DNA from: Chloracidobacterium sp. UBA3360
Lineage (GTDB): Bacteria > Acidobacteriota > Blastocatellia > Pyrinomonadales > Pyrinomonadaceae
Assembly (NCBI GenBank): GCA_002360555.1
Contig: DEQS01000100.1
Span: 32,872-87,968, forward strand
Reading direction: 5' to 3'
DNA: 55,097 nt
Below, one piece after another: positions 1 to 10,495 of this stretch. Under the pieces are notes generated by a model. The model made no database searches and had not been told where the DNA came from. It saw nothing but the letters and a program-made list of their open reading frames with translations. The position numbers and the translations under genes are program-made. The first letter of the stretch is position 1; every line of letters starts with the position of its first letter.

Positions 1-3
1 AAA

Positions 4-1428
4 TCACTGCTTTAGACTATTGATGATTTTTTCGCGGTAGCGGTTTGCATCTACTTTTATAACAGTTTCGTTTAACGTGAGCAAACGCCGGTCAAGCATG
101 ACGAGGCGGCCGTTGATGATGACGGAGCGAACGTCCGTCGCTTTGGTCGTATAAACGAGAGCCGAATAGATGTTGAAATACGGCGTTTGGTTGAGGCTGT
201 CGAGGTCGACGATGGCGATGTCGGCACGTTTGCCGATCTCAAGCGAACCGATCAGTTCGTCGAGGTGGAGAGCACGTGCTCCGCGGATCGTCGCCATCTC
301 AAATGCCATCTCGGCGGGCAGGGTTTTCGGGTCGTTAGAATAGAGCTTGTGGAGCTTTGCGGCAAGGTCGATCTCTTCCCACATGTCGAGGTCGTTGTTT
401 GACGCTGCACCGTCGGTGCCGAGCCCGACGGCGACATCTTTGGCAAGCATCTCCGGGATCGGGGCGACGCCGGACGCGAGTTTCATATTCGATGTCGGGC
501 AATGAGCCGAGCCGACACCGCGTTTCTTGTAGATATCGACCTCGTCGGGCCGGAGCCAAACGCTATGCGCCGCAATCGTGCGGTTTGACAGGAAACCGAT
601 GCTATCGAGATAAGCGGCCGGCGTTTTGCCGTACTGCGCAAAGATGTCGTCACGCTCTTTGCGGGTCTCGGCGACGTGGATGACGACAGCGGAATCGAGC
701 CGATCGGATTGAGCACGGATCGCTTTGAGCGTCGCAGTTTCGAGAGTGTAAGGTGCGTGCGGAGCTGCCGCTGGTACGATCAGCGGATCGTTTTTCCATT
801 TGTTAATAAAGCGTTCGGTATATGCGAGAGCTTCTTCGGGGGATTTGTTGTCAGATACGGGGAACTTGATGATCGTCTCGCCCAGCACACCGCGAACGCC
901 CGCCTTTTTTGTCTCGTCGGCGATAGCGTCCTCAAAGTAATACATATCGCAATACGTCGTCGTCCCGCCGCGTATCATTTCTGCAAGGCCAAGCCGAGTT
1001 CCGGCACGGACAAACTTTTCATCGACGTTTTTTGCCTCAGCGGGAAAAATGTACCTTGTCAGCCAATCGTTGAGGTCGAGGTCGTCGGAGATGCCGCGAA
1101 AGAGCGACATCGGCACGTGCGTGTGGGTGTTGATAAGCCCCGGAATGATGACCTTGCCGCGAGCGTTGATCGTGCGTTTAGCCGTAAGATTTTTTGTGAC
1201 GACCGCAGCGGGGCCGACGGCGATGATCCTATCGCCTTTGATCGCGATGGCACCGTTTTCAATCACGCGCCGGCCCGCGTCCATCGTGACGACGGTCCCG
1301 CCGGTGATGAGGATGTCACACGACAACGGCGCAATGTACTTTTCGGTGTGCGGAATTCGTTGAGCAAACGCAGAGGTTGAAAAGGTAAAAAGGAGAAGTA
1401 ATGCGAAGTAAAATTTGAGCTTATCCAT
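4..1428 (-). CDS. Secreted amidohydrolase, MtaD/TrzA-like deaminase family
   Basis: Metal-dependent hydrolase of the amidohydrolase superfamily, closest in motifs to S-adenosylhomocysteine/5-methylthioadenosine deaminases and chlorohydrolases. Seen: a hydrophobic N-terminal signal ending at SAFAQ (about residue 23), the metal motif HTH at residues 102-104, HVAET at 251-255 (metal His and catalytic Glu), AHSVWL with His288, and GTDGA with metal Asp339. The C-terminal part returns to the small beta-sandwich typical of the family. I chose the ATG at 1428 because it begins the signal peptide; the frame stays open upstream to 1518 but that extension has no coding character. Export is odd, because true adenosine-type deaminases of this family are cytoplasmic, so a periplasmic substrate is more likely. 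It is divergent from the BlaI-type repressor, 98 bases away. Family is certain, substrate unknown. Confidence 0.9.
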   Translation of the reverse strand: MDKLKFYFALLLLFTFSTSAFAQRIPHTEKYIAPLSCDILITGGTVVTMDAGRRVIENGAIAIKGDRIIAVGPAAVVTKNLTAKRTINARGKVIIPGLINTHTHVPMSLFRGISDDLDLNDWLTRYIFPAEAKNVDEKFVRAGTRLGLAEMIRGGTTTYCDMYYFEDAIADETKKAGVRGVLGETIIKFPVSDNKSPEEALAYTERFINKWKNDPLIVPAAAPHAPYTLETATLKAIRAQSDRLDSAVVIHVAETRKERDDIFAQYGKTPAAYLDSIGFLSNRTIAAHSVWLRPDEVDIYKKRGVGSAHCPTSNMKLASGVAPIPEMLAKDVAVGLGTDGAASNNDLDMWEEIDLAAKLHKLYSNDPKTLPAEMAFEMATIRGARALHLDELIGSLEIGKRADIAIVDLDSLNQTPYFNIYSALVYTTKATDVRSVIINGRLVMLDRRLLTLNETVIKVDANRYREKIINSLKQ

Positions 1429-1490
1429 AGCTGAAGTTACACTTTTCAGGCGATTTTTGCAATATTGGCAGAGCGCTCCCAATTTTTTGT

Positions 1491-1518
1491 TTGACTCGTT
1501 CGAAAAACCAACTATCAT
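1491..1518 (+). promoter_or_regulatory. Predicted promoter of the BlaI-type regulator
   Basis: TTGACT at 1491-1496 and TATCAT at 1513-1518 are separated by 16 bases. Transcription would begin near 1525, almost on the ATG at 1527, and no Shine-Dalgarno sequence precedes that ATG. The message may therefore be leaderless. Inferred from consensus only. Confidence 0.5.
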
Positions 1519-1526
1519 TACAAAAT

Positions 1527-1967
1527 ATGCCCCTTTCCAAATTTAAGATCAAAGGTTTTCGCTCGCCTCGCGAAGCGGTGATCGCCTCGCTCGGGACGCT
1601 CGAACGCAGCACGCTCGAAGAGGTGTGGCGGCAAAAAGAAGTAAATGTCCGCGATGTCGTCCGCGCCTTTAACGACAGGTTTGCCTATACGACCGTCATG
1701 ACGACGCTCGACCGGCTGTATAAAAAAGGCTATCTCGAACGCAAAAAGGTCGAGCGGGCATATGTCTATTCGGCGGTAATGTCAGACGAACAATTACAAA
1801 CGGGCATCGTCAATGACGTACTTATGGGAATGATCGAAGGTGCGACGCGAAATGTCGAACCCGTGCTCGCATGCATCGTCGATGCGGTCAGCGATAAAGA
1901 TAGAGAGCTACTCGACGACCTTGAACGGCTTATCAAGGCTAAAAAGGCCGCCCTCGGAGAAAAGTAA
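1527..1967 (+). CDS. BlaI/MecI/CopY-family transcriptional repressor
   Basis: A 146-residue winged-helix repressor. The N-terminal half carries the fold, with the recognition-helix signature AYTTVMTTLDRL at residues 54-64 followed by the wing KKGYLERKK. The C-terminal half is helical, as in the dimerisation domain of BlaI and MecI. Family members repress their own operon and are inactivated by proteolysis started by a partner M56 membrane peptidase, and such a peptidase follows five bases downstream. The ATG at 1527 fits the family length; an in-frame TTG at 1491 would add 12 residues but coincides with the predicted -35 box. Likely targets are its own operon and perhaps the divergent amidohydrolase. 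No beta-lactamase gene is adjacent, so the signal is unlikely to be a beta-lactam. Confidence 0.92.
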   Translation: MPLSKFKIKGFRSPREAVIASLGTLERSTLEEVWRQKEVNVRDVVRAFNDRFAYTTVMTTLDRLYKKGYLERKKVERAYVYSAVMSDEQLQTGIVNDVLMGMIEGATRNVEPVLACIVDAVSDKDRELLDDLERLIKAKKAALGEK

Positions 1968-1972
1968 CGTCG

Positions 1973-2971
1973 ATGTATTACTTGGTCGGTATCTCATTGT
2001 TATTTGCGACACTCTACGCTGTTAATCTAACGGCGTCGCTCCTGACCACGTTCGCATGGCGGATCTTTTCGCGGTATGCGGATGGATGGGACGCCTCGAC
2101 GCGGTCAAACACGCTGTTTCTCCTACGGGTTCTCCCGCTGACATTGGCGATCATCATTACTGGTGGCATCATCATTCCTGCATTTGTTTTGTTTGAGCCG
2201 AACGATCCACGAGAAACTATCGGCCTTAAGATGGCGGTTATCGTTGCTATTTCTGCGTTTGGGCTGACAGCTGCGGTCTATCGTATTGTTGCAAGCTGGT
2301 GGCAGACGCGGCAATTGATCGGCGACTGGATGGTGACATCGAAACCTGTCGAGATCGAAGGCGTGTCGATGCCGGCATATAAACTCAGGCATCCGTTTCC
2401 TGTTATCGCGGTGGTTGGAATATTTAGGCCAAGGATATTTGTCGCCGAACAGGTTTTTTCAGAACTCGATAAACCGGAACTCATTGCCGCACTGTCGCAC
2501 GAAGCGGGACACATATCGGCATTTGATAATCTCAAGCGTGTCGCGATGCGCGTCTGCCGTGACCTGTTGGTTTTCCCGCTTGGCAAATCGCTTGATAATT
2601 GCTGGCTGCTCGCAGCCGAATCTGCGGCGGACGAATATGCCGCGGTTCGCGGCGGCAGCGGTTACGCATTAAACCTCGCCTCCGCTCTCGTCAAGATCGG
2701 CCGCATCACGCCTCTCGAACAAACGCAACGCCTGCCGATAGCCGCATACCTTATCGAACCGGATGACACCTCGCTCGCCCAACGCGTCGAAGGGTTGTTG
2801 AGTTTTGCGGATAAGCCGTTTGGGGTTTCGGAAAGGTCCGGTTATTTAACTGTTGTATTTTGGGTTTCGGTCGTGTTGACGGTCACCGCCGCGATCGTGA
2901 TATTGACCAGCACACCATTTTTGGAGATCGTCCACGATGTCACCGAGTCGGTGCTTCACCGGCTTCAGTAA
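1973..2971 (+). CDS. M56-family integral membrane metallopeptidase (BlaR1-like, no sensor domain)
   Basis: Membrane zinc peptidase of the BlaR1/MecR1 M56 family, 332 residues. Seen: hydrophobic segments near residues 5-27, 50-72, 85-105 and 285-307, the zinc motif HEAGH at 176-180, and a downstream AAESAADEYA segment with the likely third zinc ligand. Unlike BlaR1 there is no penicillin-binding or other recognisable domain after the last membrane segment, so the signal it senses cannot be read from sequence. It forms an operon with the BlaI-type repressor (five-base gap), which it probably cleaves or inactivates. It is convergent with cdd, 13 bases away. Confidence 0.88.
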   Translation: MYYLVGISLLFATLYAVNLTASLLTTFAWRIFSRYADGWDASTRSNTLFLLRVLPLTLAIIITGGIIIPAFVLFEPNDPRETIGLKMAVIVAISAFGLTAAVYRIVASWWQTRQLIGDWMVTSKPVEIEGVSMPAYKLRHPFPVIAVVGIFRPRIFVAEQVFSELDKPELIAALSHEAGHISAFDNLKRVAMRVCRDLLVFPLGKSLDNCWLLAAESAADEYAAVRGGSGYALNLASALVKIGRITPLEQTQRLPIAAYLIEPDDTSLAQRVEGLLSFADKPFGVSERSGYLTVVFWVSVVLTVTAAIVILTSTPFLEIVHDVTESVLHRLQ

Positions 2972-2984
2972 GGATCTTCCCGGT

Positions 2985-3383
2985 CTACTTCAAAAACTTC
3001 GAATCAAATGCTCTCGGCAGGAGGGTGCCCATCATGAGGGTCTCTTTTTTGCCGTGGAGATTGGCAAGAATTACCGGAACGTCGCCACAAAATTCCCAGA
3101 TTATCTGGCGGCAGACGCCGCACGGGGGCGTCAGATCTTCGGTATCGACTACGACCGCAATGCGGCTGAATTTTGTTTCTCCGCGCGAGATACCTTTCCA
3201 GATGGCGACACGCTCGGCGCACACGGTCAAGCCGTAACTCGCCGATTCGACGTTGCAGCCTGTGTAAACGTTACCGTCCTCGGTCTCGACCGCGGCACCG
3301 ACCTTAAAATTAGAATACGGCGCGAACGCCCGTTCGCGGACTTCCTTTGCGATGTCGATCAGGCTCTCTTCGGTGTGTACCAT
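2985..3383 (-). CDS. cdd: Cytidine deaminase
   Basis: Converts cytidine and deoxycytidine to uridine and deoxyuridine. At 132 residues it is the usual size for the homotetrameric, one-zinc-per-subunit class. Seen: the substrate-binding FKVGAA and TGCNVE segments near residues 26-45, the zinc and proton-shuttle motif CAE at 55-57, and PCGVC at 87-91 with the other two cysteine ligands. It is the last gene of the nucleoside operon, six bases after udk, so imported cytidine would be deaminased to uridine and then phosphorylated by the neighbouring kinase. Start ATG at 3383. Confidence 0.96.
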   Translation of the reverse strand: MVHTEESLIDIAKEVRERAFAPYSNFKVGAAVETEDGNVYTGCNVESASYGLTVCAERVAIWKGISRGETKFSRIAVVVDTEDLTPPCGVCRQIIWEFCGDVPVILANLHGKKETLMMGTLLPRAFDSKFLK

Positions 3384-3389
3384 TTATTA

Positions 3390-4016
3390 TTATTCGGCTT
3401 TTGCTTGTTCTTGACTTAGTTTTTCGCGCACGAGCCCGCACAGGACATCGACGCTGACGCCCGTCTGGCCGCCCTCGGGGATGATAATATCGGCGTGGCG
3501 TTTTGACGGCTCGACAAACTCAAAATGCATGGGGCGGATCGTCCGGTCGTATTGATCGAGCGTCCGCTCAAAGCTGCGTCCCCGCTCGGTAAAATCGCGC
3601 TTCAATCGCCGCATCAGCCTGATATCATCCGGCGTATCGACATAGATCCGCACATCAAGCAGATCGAGCACACGGGGCTCGGCGAATATTAAAATGCCCT
3701 CGACGATGACGACAGGCTTAGGCTCAATTATCTCTATTTGATCGCTGCGGGTGTGCGTTTTGAAATCGTAAAGCGGCATCTCGGCCGACAAACCCTGCTT
3801 CAAACGCAGGATGTGATTGACGAGCATGTCGCTGTCGAGCGAGTCGGGATGATCAAAATTTGCCTGATGACGTTCATCAAGCGGCATGTCCGAGAGGTTA
3901 CGGTAATACGAATCCTGCTCGACGAGCACGACCTTTTTCTCGCCGACCGCCTCGACGATCGCACGCGCAATTGTTGTTTTGCCGGAGCCAGTCCCGCCGC
4001 AGATACCGATTATCAT
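3390..4016 (-). CDS. udk: Uridine kinase
   Basis: Phosphorylates uridine and cytidine with ATP or GTP in the pyrimidine salvage pathway. The 208-residue length matches bacterial Udk. Seen: the P-loop GGTGSGKTT at residues 7-15, the QDSYYRNL segment, the FDHPDSLD substrate segment, VVIVEGILIF (Walker B region) and the RRLKRDFTERGR lid. It sits in the nucleoside operon between punA, from which it is separated by a palindromic repeat, and cdd. Start ATG at 4016. Confidence 0.96.
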   Translation of the reverse strand: MIIGICGGTGSGKTTIARAIVEAVGEKKVVLVEQDSYYRNLSDMPLDERHQANFDHPDSLDSDMLVNHILRLKQGLSAEMPLYDFKTHTRSDQIEIIEPKPVVIVEGILIFAEPRVLDLLDVRIYVDTPDDIRLMRRLKRDFTERGRSFERTLDQYDRTIRPMHFEFVEPSKRHADIIIPEGGQTGVSVDVLCGLVREKLSQEQAKAE

Positions 4017-4029
4017 AAGAGTATTTTAA

Positions 4030-4113
4030 CCACAGATAGACACAGATAAACACAGATGAAGAGAAATAGTTCTTTATTTGTCCTTATCAGTGTTTATCTG
4101 TGTGCATCTGTGG
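4030..4113. repeat. Palindromic CACAGAT intergenic repeat
   Basis: The left arm holds three tandem 10-base units beginning CACAGATA or CACAGATG (4031-4060). The right arm (4088-4113) is their reverse complement, with CTGTG repeated. The arms could fold into a stem of roughly 25 base pairs. It fills the gap between punA and udk. Related units lie at 54174-54195 and, degenerate, at 5001-5014, so this looks like a dispersed family rather than a local accident. Confidence 0.8.
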
Positions 4114-4131
4114 ACAGTTTTTTTCTGCGGT

Positions 4132-4989
4132 TTATTCGATCTTTGAGACTATTCGTCGCAGCAATTCTTTGAAAACCTCAGCGACGCGGGCGCCGGTGTC
4201 CATCACCTCTTCGTGGTTTATCGTCTCTCCGCTCATTCCGGCGGCGAGATTGGTTATACAGGAAATACCGAGAACCCTGAGGCCCATGTGACGTGCAGCG
4301 ATCGCCTCGGGTACGGTGGACATACCGACCGCATCCGCACCAAGCTGGCGATACATACGGATCTCAGCCGGGGTCTCATACGTCGGGCCGGACAGGCCGC
4401 AATAGATGCCGCGGTTTAGAAAATCGACCTTTGTCTCGTCGAGACCCTTTTCAAATCTTTCGTGGGCAATGTCGTGAGCCGCTGTTTCGGCGAACTCTTG
4501 AAATTCACGGTCATAAACAGTCGTCATGTCAGGGAACCGAGCCCCAAAACGGCTGTCATTTGGCCCCCGCAGCGGGTTTGTGCCCATGCAGTTGAGATGG
4601 TCCGAGATCAGCATCAGGCTACCGGGCTGCATGTCGGAGTTGAGACTGCCCGCGGCGTTGGTCAGGATCACATTTTTAACCCCGAGCAAACCAAAGGAGC
4701 GAACCGGCAACATCACCTGCTCCATATCGTAGCCTTCGTAATAGTGAAACCGGCCTTGCTGGACGGCAACCGCAACGCCTCCGATCCTGCCGATCACAAG
4801 CTGACCTGCATGTCCCTCGACAGTCGAGCGGGCAAATCCCGGTATATGCTCATACGGGATTTTAACGGCATCCGTCAACTCATCCGCGAACGCCCCGAGC
4901 CCGCTGCCGAGAACGATCGCCGTGCGAACCTCGCCCGAATACTTGCTTTTAATAAACTCAGCCGCCACGGCGGCCTTTTCGTATGACAT
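4132..4989 (-). CDS. punA: Purine nucleoside phosphorylase (trimeric PNP family)
   Basis: Cleaves inosine and guanosine, and their deoxy forms, with phosphate to give the base and ribose-1-phosphate. The 285-residue length fits the trimeric PNP/MTAP family. Seen: the phosphate-binding VLGSGLG at residues 26-32, EGHAGQLV, the phosphate-site histidines around GRFHYYEGY, TNAAGSLN, and MSTVPEA preceding the purine-site residues. It sits between the ABC permeases and udk, consistent with salvage of imported nucleosides. Start ATG at 4989; no strong Shine-Dalgarno sequence precedes it. Confidence 0.94.
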   Translation of the reverse strand: MSYEKAAVAAEFIKSKYSGEVRTAIVLGSGLGAFADELTDAVKIPYEHIPGFARSTVEGHAGQLVIGRIGGVAVAVQQGRFHYYEGYDMEQVMLPVRSFGLLGVKNVILTNAAGSLNSDMQPGSLMLISDHLNCMGTNPLRGPNDSRFGARFPDMTTVYDREFQEFAETAAHDIAHERFEKGLDETKVDFLNRGIYCGLSGPTYETPAEIRMYRQLGADAVGMSTVPEAIAARHMGLRVLGISCITNLAAGMSGETINHEEVMDTGARVAEVFKELLRRIVSKIE

Positions 4990-5014
4990 AAATGGAAAGA
5001 CAGATTAACACAAA

Positions 5015-5041
5015 TGGGCTCGGTTGCAGGAATCGAGCCCA
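5015..5041 (-). terminator. Hairpin between permease gene and punA
   Basis: An 8-base perfect inverted repeat (TGGGCTCG / CGAGCCCA) with an 11-base loop lies in the 79-base gap. On the minus strand it is followed by ATTTGTGTT, a poor U-tract. It could be a weak terminator or processing site that lowers expression of the downstream salvage genes relative to the transporter. Confidence 0.4.
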
Positions 5042-5068
5042 TCGGATCTTATGGTCGAGATAGTAAAA

Positions 5069-5980
5069 CTAGTTTTCCTTTCGATAGGGAATGCCCAACG
5101 CTTTTGGTGCTCTCGACAGGCCGATAAAGCCCGCGAGGACGATGATCGTTAGGACATACGGAATGATCTGAATGAACTGAACGGGTATGTCTTCGCCGCC
5201 GATCTTTGCCCACGACGCTCCCTGGACCTGGATGGCGATCGCTTCGGTAAAGCCGAAGAATAGACACGCGATCAGTACCGGCACGGGCCGCCATTTTGCG
5301 AGGATCAATGCCGCGAGTGCTATAAAGCCGCGTCCGGCGGTCATGTTGCGGGTGAAGAGCGAACTCTGACCGATCGAAAGATATGCTCCTCCGGCACCGG
5401 CGAGTACGCCAGAGATGATGACCGCAACGTAGCGCAGCTTGAGCACATTTATACCGGCGGCATCTGCTGCCTGCGGGTTTTCGCCCGCCGCTCTGATCCT
5501 GAGGCCAAACGGCGTTTTGTACATCACGTACCAGCAGATGGGTATCAGCAATAACGCGATGATCGAAGCGAGCGAGATGTTGTTGAAATAGTTAGGCAGT
5601 TGATCGACCTTATCGATCTGCGGCGTTGAGCCCGACGAATCGTACACCGCTCCGCTGATCAGCGCGGGCAGTCCGATCATCAAAAAGTTGATCGCCATAC
5701 CGGCAACGACCTGGTCGGCCTCAAATTTTATACAAGCAATAGCATAGACATACGCCAACGAACCACCGGCGAGGATGCCGAAAACAAATCCGAGATAAGG
5801 GTTTTGAAACTGATACGTCGTGACCGCCGCGGTAAAGGCACCCGCCAACATTAGCCCCTCAAGAGCGATGTTAATAACACCCGACCGTTCCGAGAACAGG
5901 CCGCCGAGAGCCGCAAATATAAGCGGCGTCGCCAGTCGGAGAGCCGAGAAAAGCAGTGCAATTGTTAATATCTCGCCCAT
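5069..5980 (-). CDS. Nucleoside ABC transporter permease (BPD_transp_2, NupQ/YufQ-like)
   Basis: A 303-residue inner-membrane permease of the branched-chain amino acid/sugar-type ABC permease family. Seen: about eight to ten hydrophobic segments, an N-terminal ATPLIFAALGGLFSERSG signature, a central AAGENPQAADAAGIN segment (the cytoplasmic loop that docks on the ATPase) and a C-terminal LARAPKALG-like basic end (SRAPKALG here). These signatures occur in the second permease of BmpA-NupOPQ nucleoside importers. It starts two bases after the other permease ends, so the two are translationally linked. The genes downstream are purine and pyrimidine salvage enzymes, supporting nucleosides as the cargo. 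Confidence 0.9.
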   Translation of the reverse strand: MGEILTIALLFSALRLATPLIFAALGGLFSERSGVINIALEGLMLAGAFTAAVTTYQFQNPYLGFVFGILAGGSLAYVYAIACIKFEADQVVAGMAINFLMIGLPALISGAVYDSSGSTPQIDKVDQLPNYFNNISLASIIALLLIPICWYVMYKTPFGLRIRAAGENPQAADAAGINVLKLRYVAVIISGVLAGAGGAYLSIGQSSLFTRNMTAGRGFIALAALILAKWRPVPVLIACLFFGFTEAIAIQVQGASWAKIGGEDIPVQFIQIIPYVLTIIVLAGFIGLSRAPKALGIPYRKEN

Positions 5981-5982
5981 GA

Positions 5983-7059
5983 CTACTTCTTAGTAAACTT
6001 TTGAAAACACGCCACAAACAATATGATGATCGCCTGCAGCACCCATCCGAGGTCCTTTGATACCTTTGCCGTAAAGGCATCGACGAAAATCTCGCCTCTT
6101 AGCAGCACGCCAAAAAATATCGCTGCGATAAAGACTCCCAAAGGGTGATTACGTCCAAGCAACGCTACGGCTATGCCAAGAAAGCCCCACTCCGCTGAAA
6201 AGCCGTCATAGTAATTATGACGCGTACCCATGACCTCGCCGATCGCGACCATTCCGGCGAGTGCTCCCGAAAGCGTCATCGCGAGGATTATCTGTTTCTT
6301 GGGATTGATGCCGCCATATTCCGCCGCCGATGCGTTCTGTCCCACAGCCCGCAGTTCGTATCCCCATTTTGTTTTCCAGAGGAATACGTAAATGAGCACG
6401 CACATCAAGATCGCCAAAATGAATGACAGATTGAGCGGTACGTCTTTTGGAATAAATGTCAGAAACTGATTGAGTTGAGGTATCTGTGCCGCGTCGCCGA
6501 TGTTGGCCGTCTGCAGGATCGGATCGCCGGGTATCTTGTAATAATATTGTGTGAAATAGCTAACCAGAGCTATGCCGATAAAGTTGAGCATGATGGTATT
6601 GATGACCTCATGCGAACCAAATCTCGCTCTCAGAATACCGGGAATCGCTCCCCAAATTCCGCCGACAACGACTGCGGTCAATACGCAAAGCGGTATCAAC
6701 ACGATCGCGGGCAGATCTGCAATGGCTGTGCCTTCGCCAACGACCTTGGTCGCGACACCGCCAAATTTCATCCCTACCCACGCCGTCGCAAAAGCAGCCA
6801 CATACAATTGCCCCTCGGCACCGATGTTCAATAGTCCACAGCGAAACGCGACCGCGACCGCTAACCCCGTAAATATCAGCGGCGTCGCATAGTGCAGCGT
6901 CCAGCCAATATCCTTTATCGACCCGAACGAACTCGACAGCAGCCAGCCGTAGGCCGTCAGCGGATTATCGCCGAGGATCAATATAATGATCCCGCCGACG
7001 ACAAATGCCGCAAGGACAGCTACTAAAGGCCAGAGAACTTCGCGAAAAAGATTCTTCAT
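5983..7059 (-). CDS. Nucleoside ABC transporter permease (BPD_transp_2, NupP/YufP-like)
   Basis: A 358-residue inner-membrane permease, larger partner of the adjacent gene. Seen: about nine to ten hydrophobic segments, the signature RCGLLNIGAEGQLY, and the ATPase-docking loop RAVGQNASAAEYGGIN. The ATG at 7059 (MKNLFREVLWPL) is preferred; the frame is open to 7113, but the extra 18 codons run through a perfect inverted repeat at 7091-7107 and do not look like protein. It is the first gene of the salvage operon. The matching ATPase and Bmp-type binding lipoprotein are absent, because upstream lies the divergent hsp20 gene, so they must be encoded elsewhere. Confidence 0.9.
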   Translation of the reverse strand: MKNLFREVLWPLVAVLAAFVVGGIIILILGDNPLTAYGWLLSSSFGSIKDIGWTLHYATPLIFTGLAVAVAFRCGLLNIGAEGQLYVAAFATAWVGMKFGGVATKVVGEGTAIADLPAIVLIPLCVLTAVVVGGIWGAIPGILRARFGSHEVINTIMLNFIGIALVSYFTQYYYKIPGDPILQTANIGDAAQIPQLNQFLTFIPKDVPLNLSFILAILMCVLIYVFLWKTKWGYELRAVGQNASAAEYGGINPKKQIILAMTLSGALAGMVAIGEVMGTRHNYYDGFSAEWGFLGIAVALLGRNHPLGVFIAAIFFGVLLRGEIFVDAFTAKVSKDLGWVLQAIIILFVACFQKFTKK

Positions 7060-7090
7060 TCTAAATAGACAGGGTGCGTCAACCAATATA

Positions 7091-7107
7091 CCCGACAACG
7101 TGTCGGG
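7091..7107. promoter_or_regulatory. Inverted repeat upstream of the nucleoside operon
   Basis: CCCGACA-ACG-TGTCGGG, a perfect 7-base inverted repeat (8 bases counting flanking A/T), lies 32 bases before the first permease. It is in the right place for an operator or a 5' UTR hairpin of the nucleoside operon. No known regulator motif is recognised. Confidence 0.35.
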
Positions 7108-7155
7108 TGTCACCTAAAAATGCCAAAAAAGTTCAAATTTCGATCAAAAATATAC

Positions 7156-7184
7156 TTGACAACATCACACTCATATTTTATTAT
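7156..7184 (+). promoter_or_regulatory. Predicted sigma-70-type promoter of hsp20
   Basis: TTGACA at 7156-7161 and TATTAT at 7179-7184 with an ideal 17-base spacer. The predicted start is near 7191, leaving a 5' leader of about 47 bases. No CIRCE or HAIR element is present. The strong housekeeping-type boxes suggest repression rather than a dedicated heat-shock sigma factor; that is an inference. Confidence 0.65.
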
Positions 7185-7191
7185 TCTTTTA

Positions 7192-7207
7192 GACTAAGTA
7201 ATTAGTC
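7192..7207. promoter_or_regulatory. Dyad at the hsp20 transcription start
   Basis: GACTAA-GTAA-TTAGTC, a 6-base perfect dyad, directly follows the predicted start point, and a partial third copy (TTAATCTAGA) follows it. Its position over the start site fits a repressor operator; a leader hairpin near the ribosome site is the alternative. Confidence 0.4.
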
Positions 7208-7237
7208 ATTAATCTAGATTTTTTGGAGGAAATGATC

Positions 7238-7738
7238 ATGAACATAGTCAAATACGATCCATTTAAGGAGTTTCGCGGATTGCAGGAAGATATGGCACGC
7301 ATTTTTTCGGGAGTGGCACCACTTGGTGCAAATCGTGAAGAGATGCTCAACGGAGCTTGGGCACCGAAAGTCGATATTTTTGAAAATAAAGACAATCTCG
7401 TGCTCGAGGCCGAGTTGCCGGGCATGAACCGCGGCGATTTTGAGCTATCATTTGAGAATAATATGCTGACGCTTTCGGGCGAACGCAAATTTGAGAAAAA
7501 GACCGATGGCGACAATTACCATCGCATCGAGCGTTCGTATGGCGCATTCACACGTTCCTTTACGTTGCCGCAGACGGTGACGGCTGAGGGAGCAAAAGCC
7601 GAATTTAACAACGGCATTTTGCATGTGACGCTGCCAAAGCGTGAGGATACCAAAGCTCGCAAGATCGAGGTTTTAGGTTTTGACTCAGAGCCTAAAACGA
7701 TCGAGGCGAACGACAAAGCAAAGACCGTCGGGGCATGA
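7238..7738 (+). CDS. hsp20: Small heat shock protein, Hsp20/alpha-crystallin family
   Basis: ATP-independent holdase that binds unfolding proteins and passes them to ClpB/DnaK. It has 166 residues: a short N-terminal arm (YDPFKEFRGLQEDM), an alpha-crystallin domain from about residue 45 (WAPKVDIFENK) to about 145, and a polar C-terminal tail. The conserved FNNGILHVTLPK strand is present. The start is the ATG at 7238, because GGAGG at 7225-7229 is eight bases upstream; the ATG at 7232 is too close to it. clpB follows after a hairpin, so the disaggregase partner is next door. Confidence 0.95.
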   Translation: MNIVKYDPFKEFRGLQEDMARIFSGVAPLGANREEMLNGAWAPKVDIFENKDNLVLEAELPGMNRGDFELSFENNMLTLSGERKFEKKTDGDNYHRIERSYGAFTRSFTLPQTVTAEGAKAEFNNGILHVTLPKREDTKARKIEVLGFDSEPKTIEANDKAKTVGA

Positions 7739-7766
7739 CCTGAGCGTCTTAGCTGCAGATAATAAA

Positions 7767-7803
7767 GCGGTGAATGGTGGGTGTAACATTCATCATTCAC
7801 CGC
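7767..7803 (+). terminator. Strong hairpin between hsp20 and clpB
   Basis: A 10-base perfect stem (GCGGTGAATG / CATTCACCGC), extendable by G-U pairs, lies 28 bases after hsp20. There is no T-tract after it and clpB starts 21 bases later, so it is more likely a processing, stabilising or attenuating structure than a full terminator. Confidence 0.5.
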
Positions 7804-7824
7804 TAGTCATTTAGGAAGGGCGTT

Positions 7825-10437
<2,613 letters not shown>

Positions 10438-10495
10438 AGTTGGAACTCCGGACGGAAAGGCTTAGTATTTATATATAGTGTTTAAAAGAGACAAG

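Noticed and set aside
676..1380. A 234-codon open frame on the plus strand inside the amidohydrolase gene
   Set aside because: It is antisense to a gene with full catalytic motifs and its translation has no recognisable pattern; it is a by-product of codon bias.
7192..7207. CIRCE or HAIR heat-shock operator before hsp20
   Set aside because: The dyad does not match the TTAGCACTC-N9-GAGTGCTAA or CTTGAGT-type consensus in sequence or spacing.
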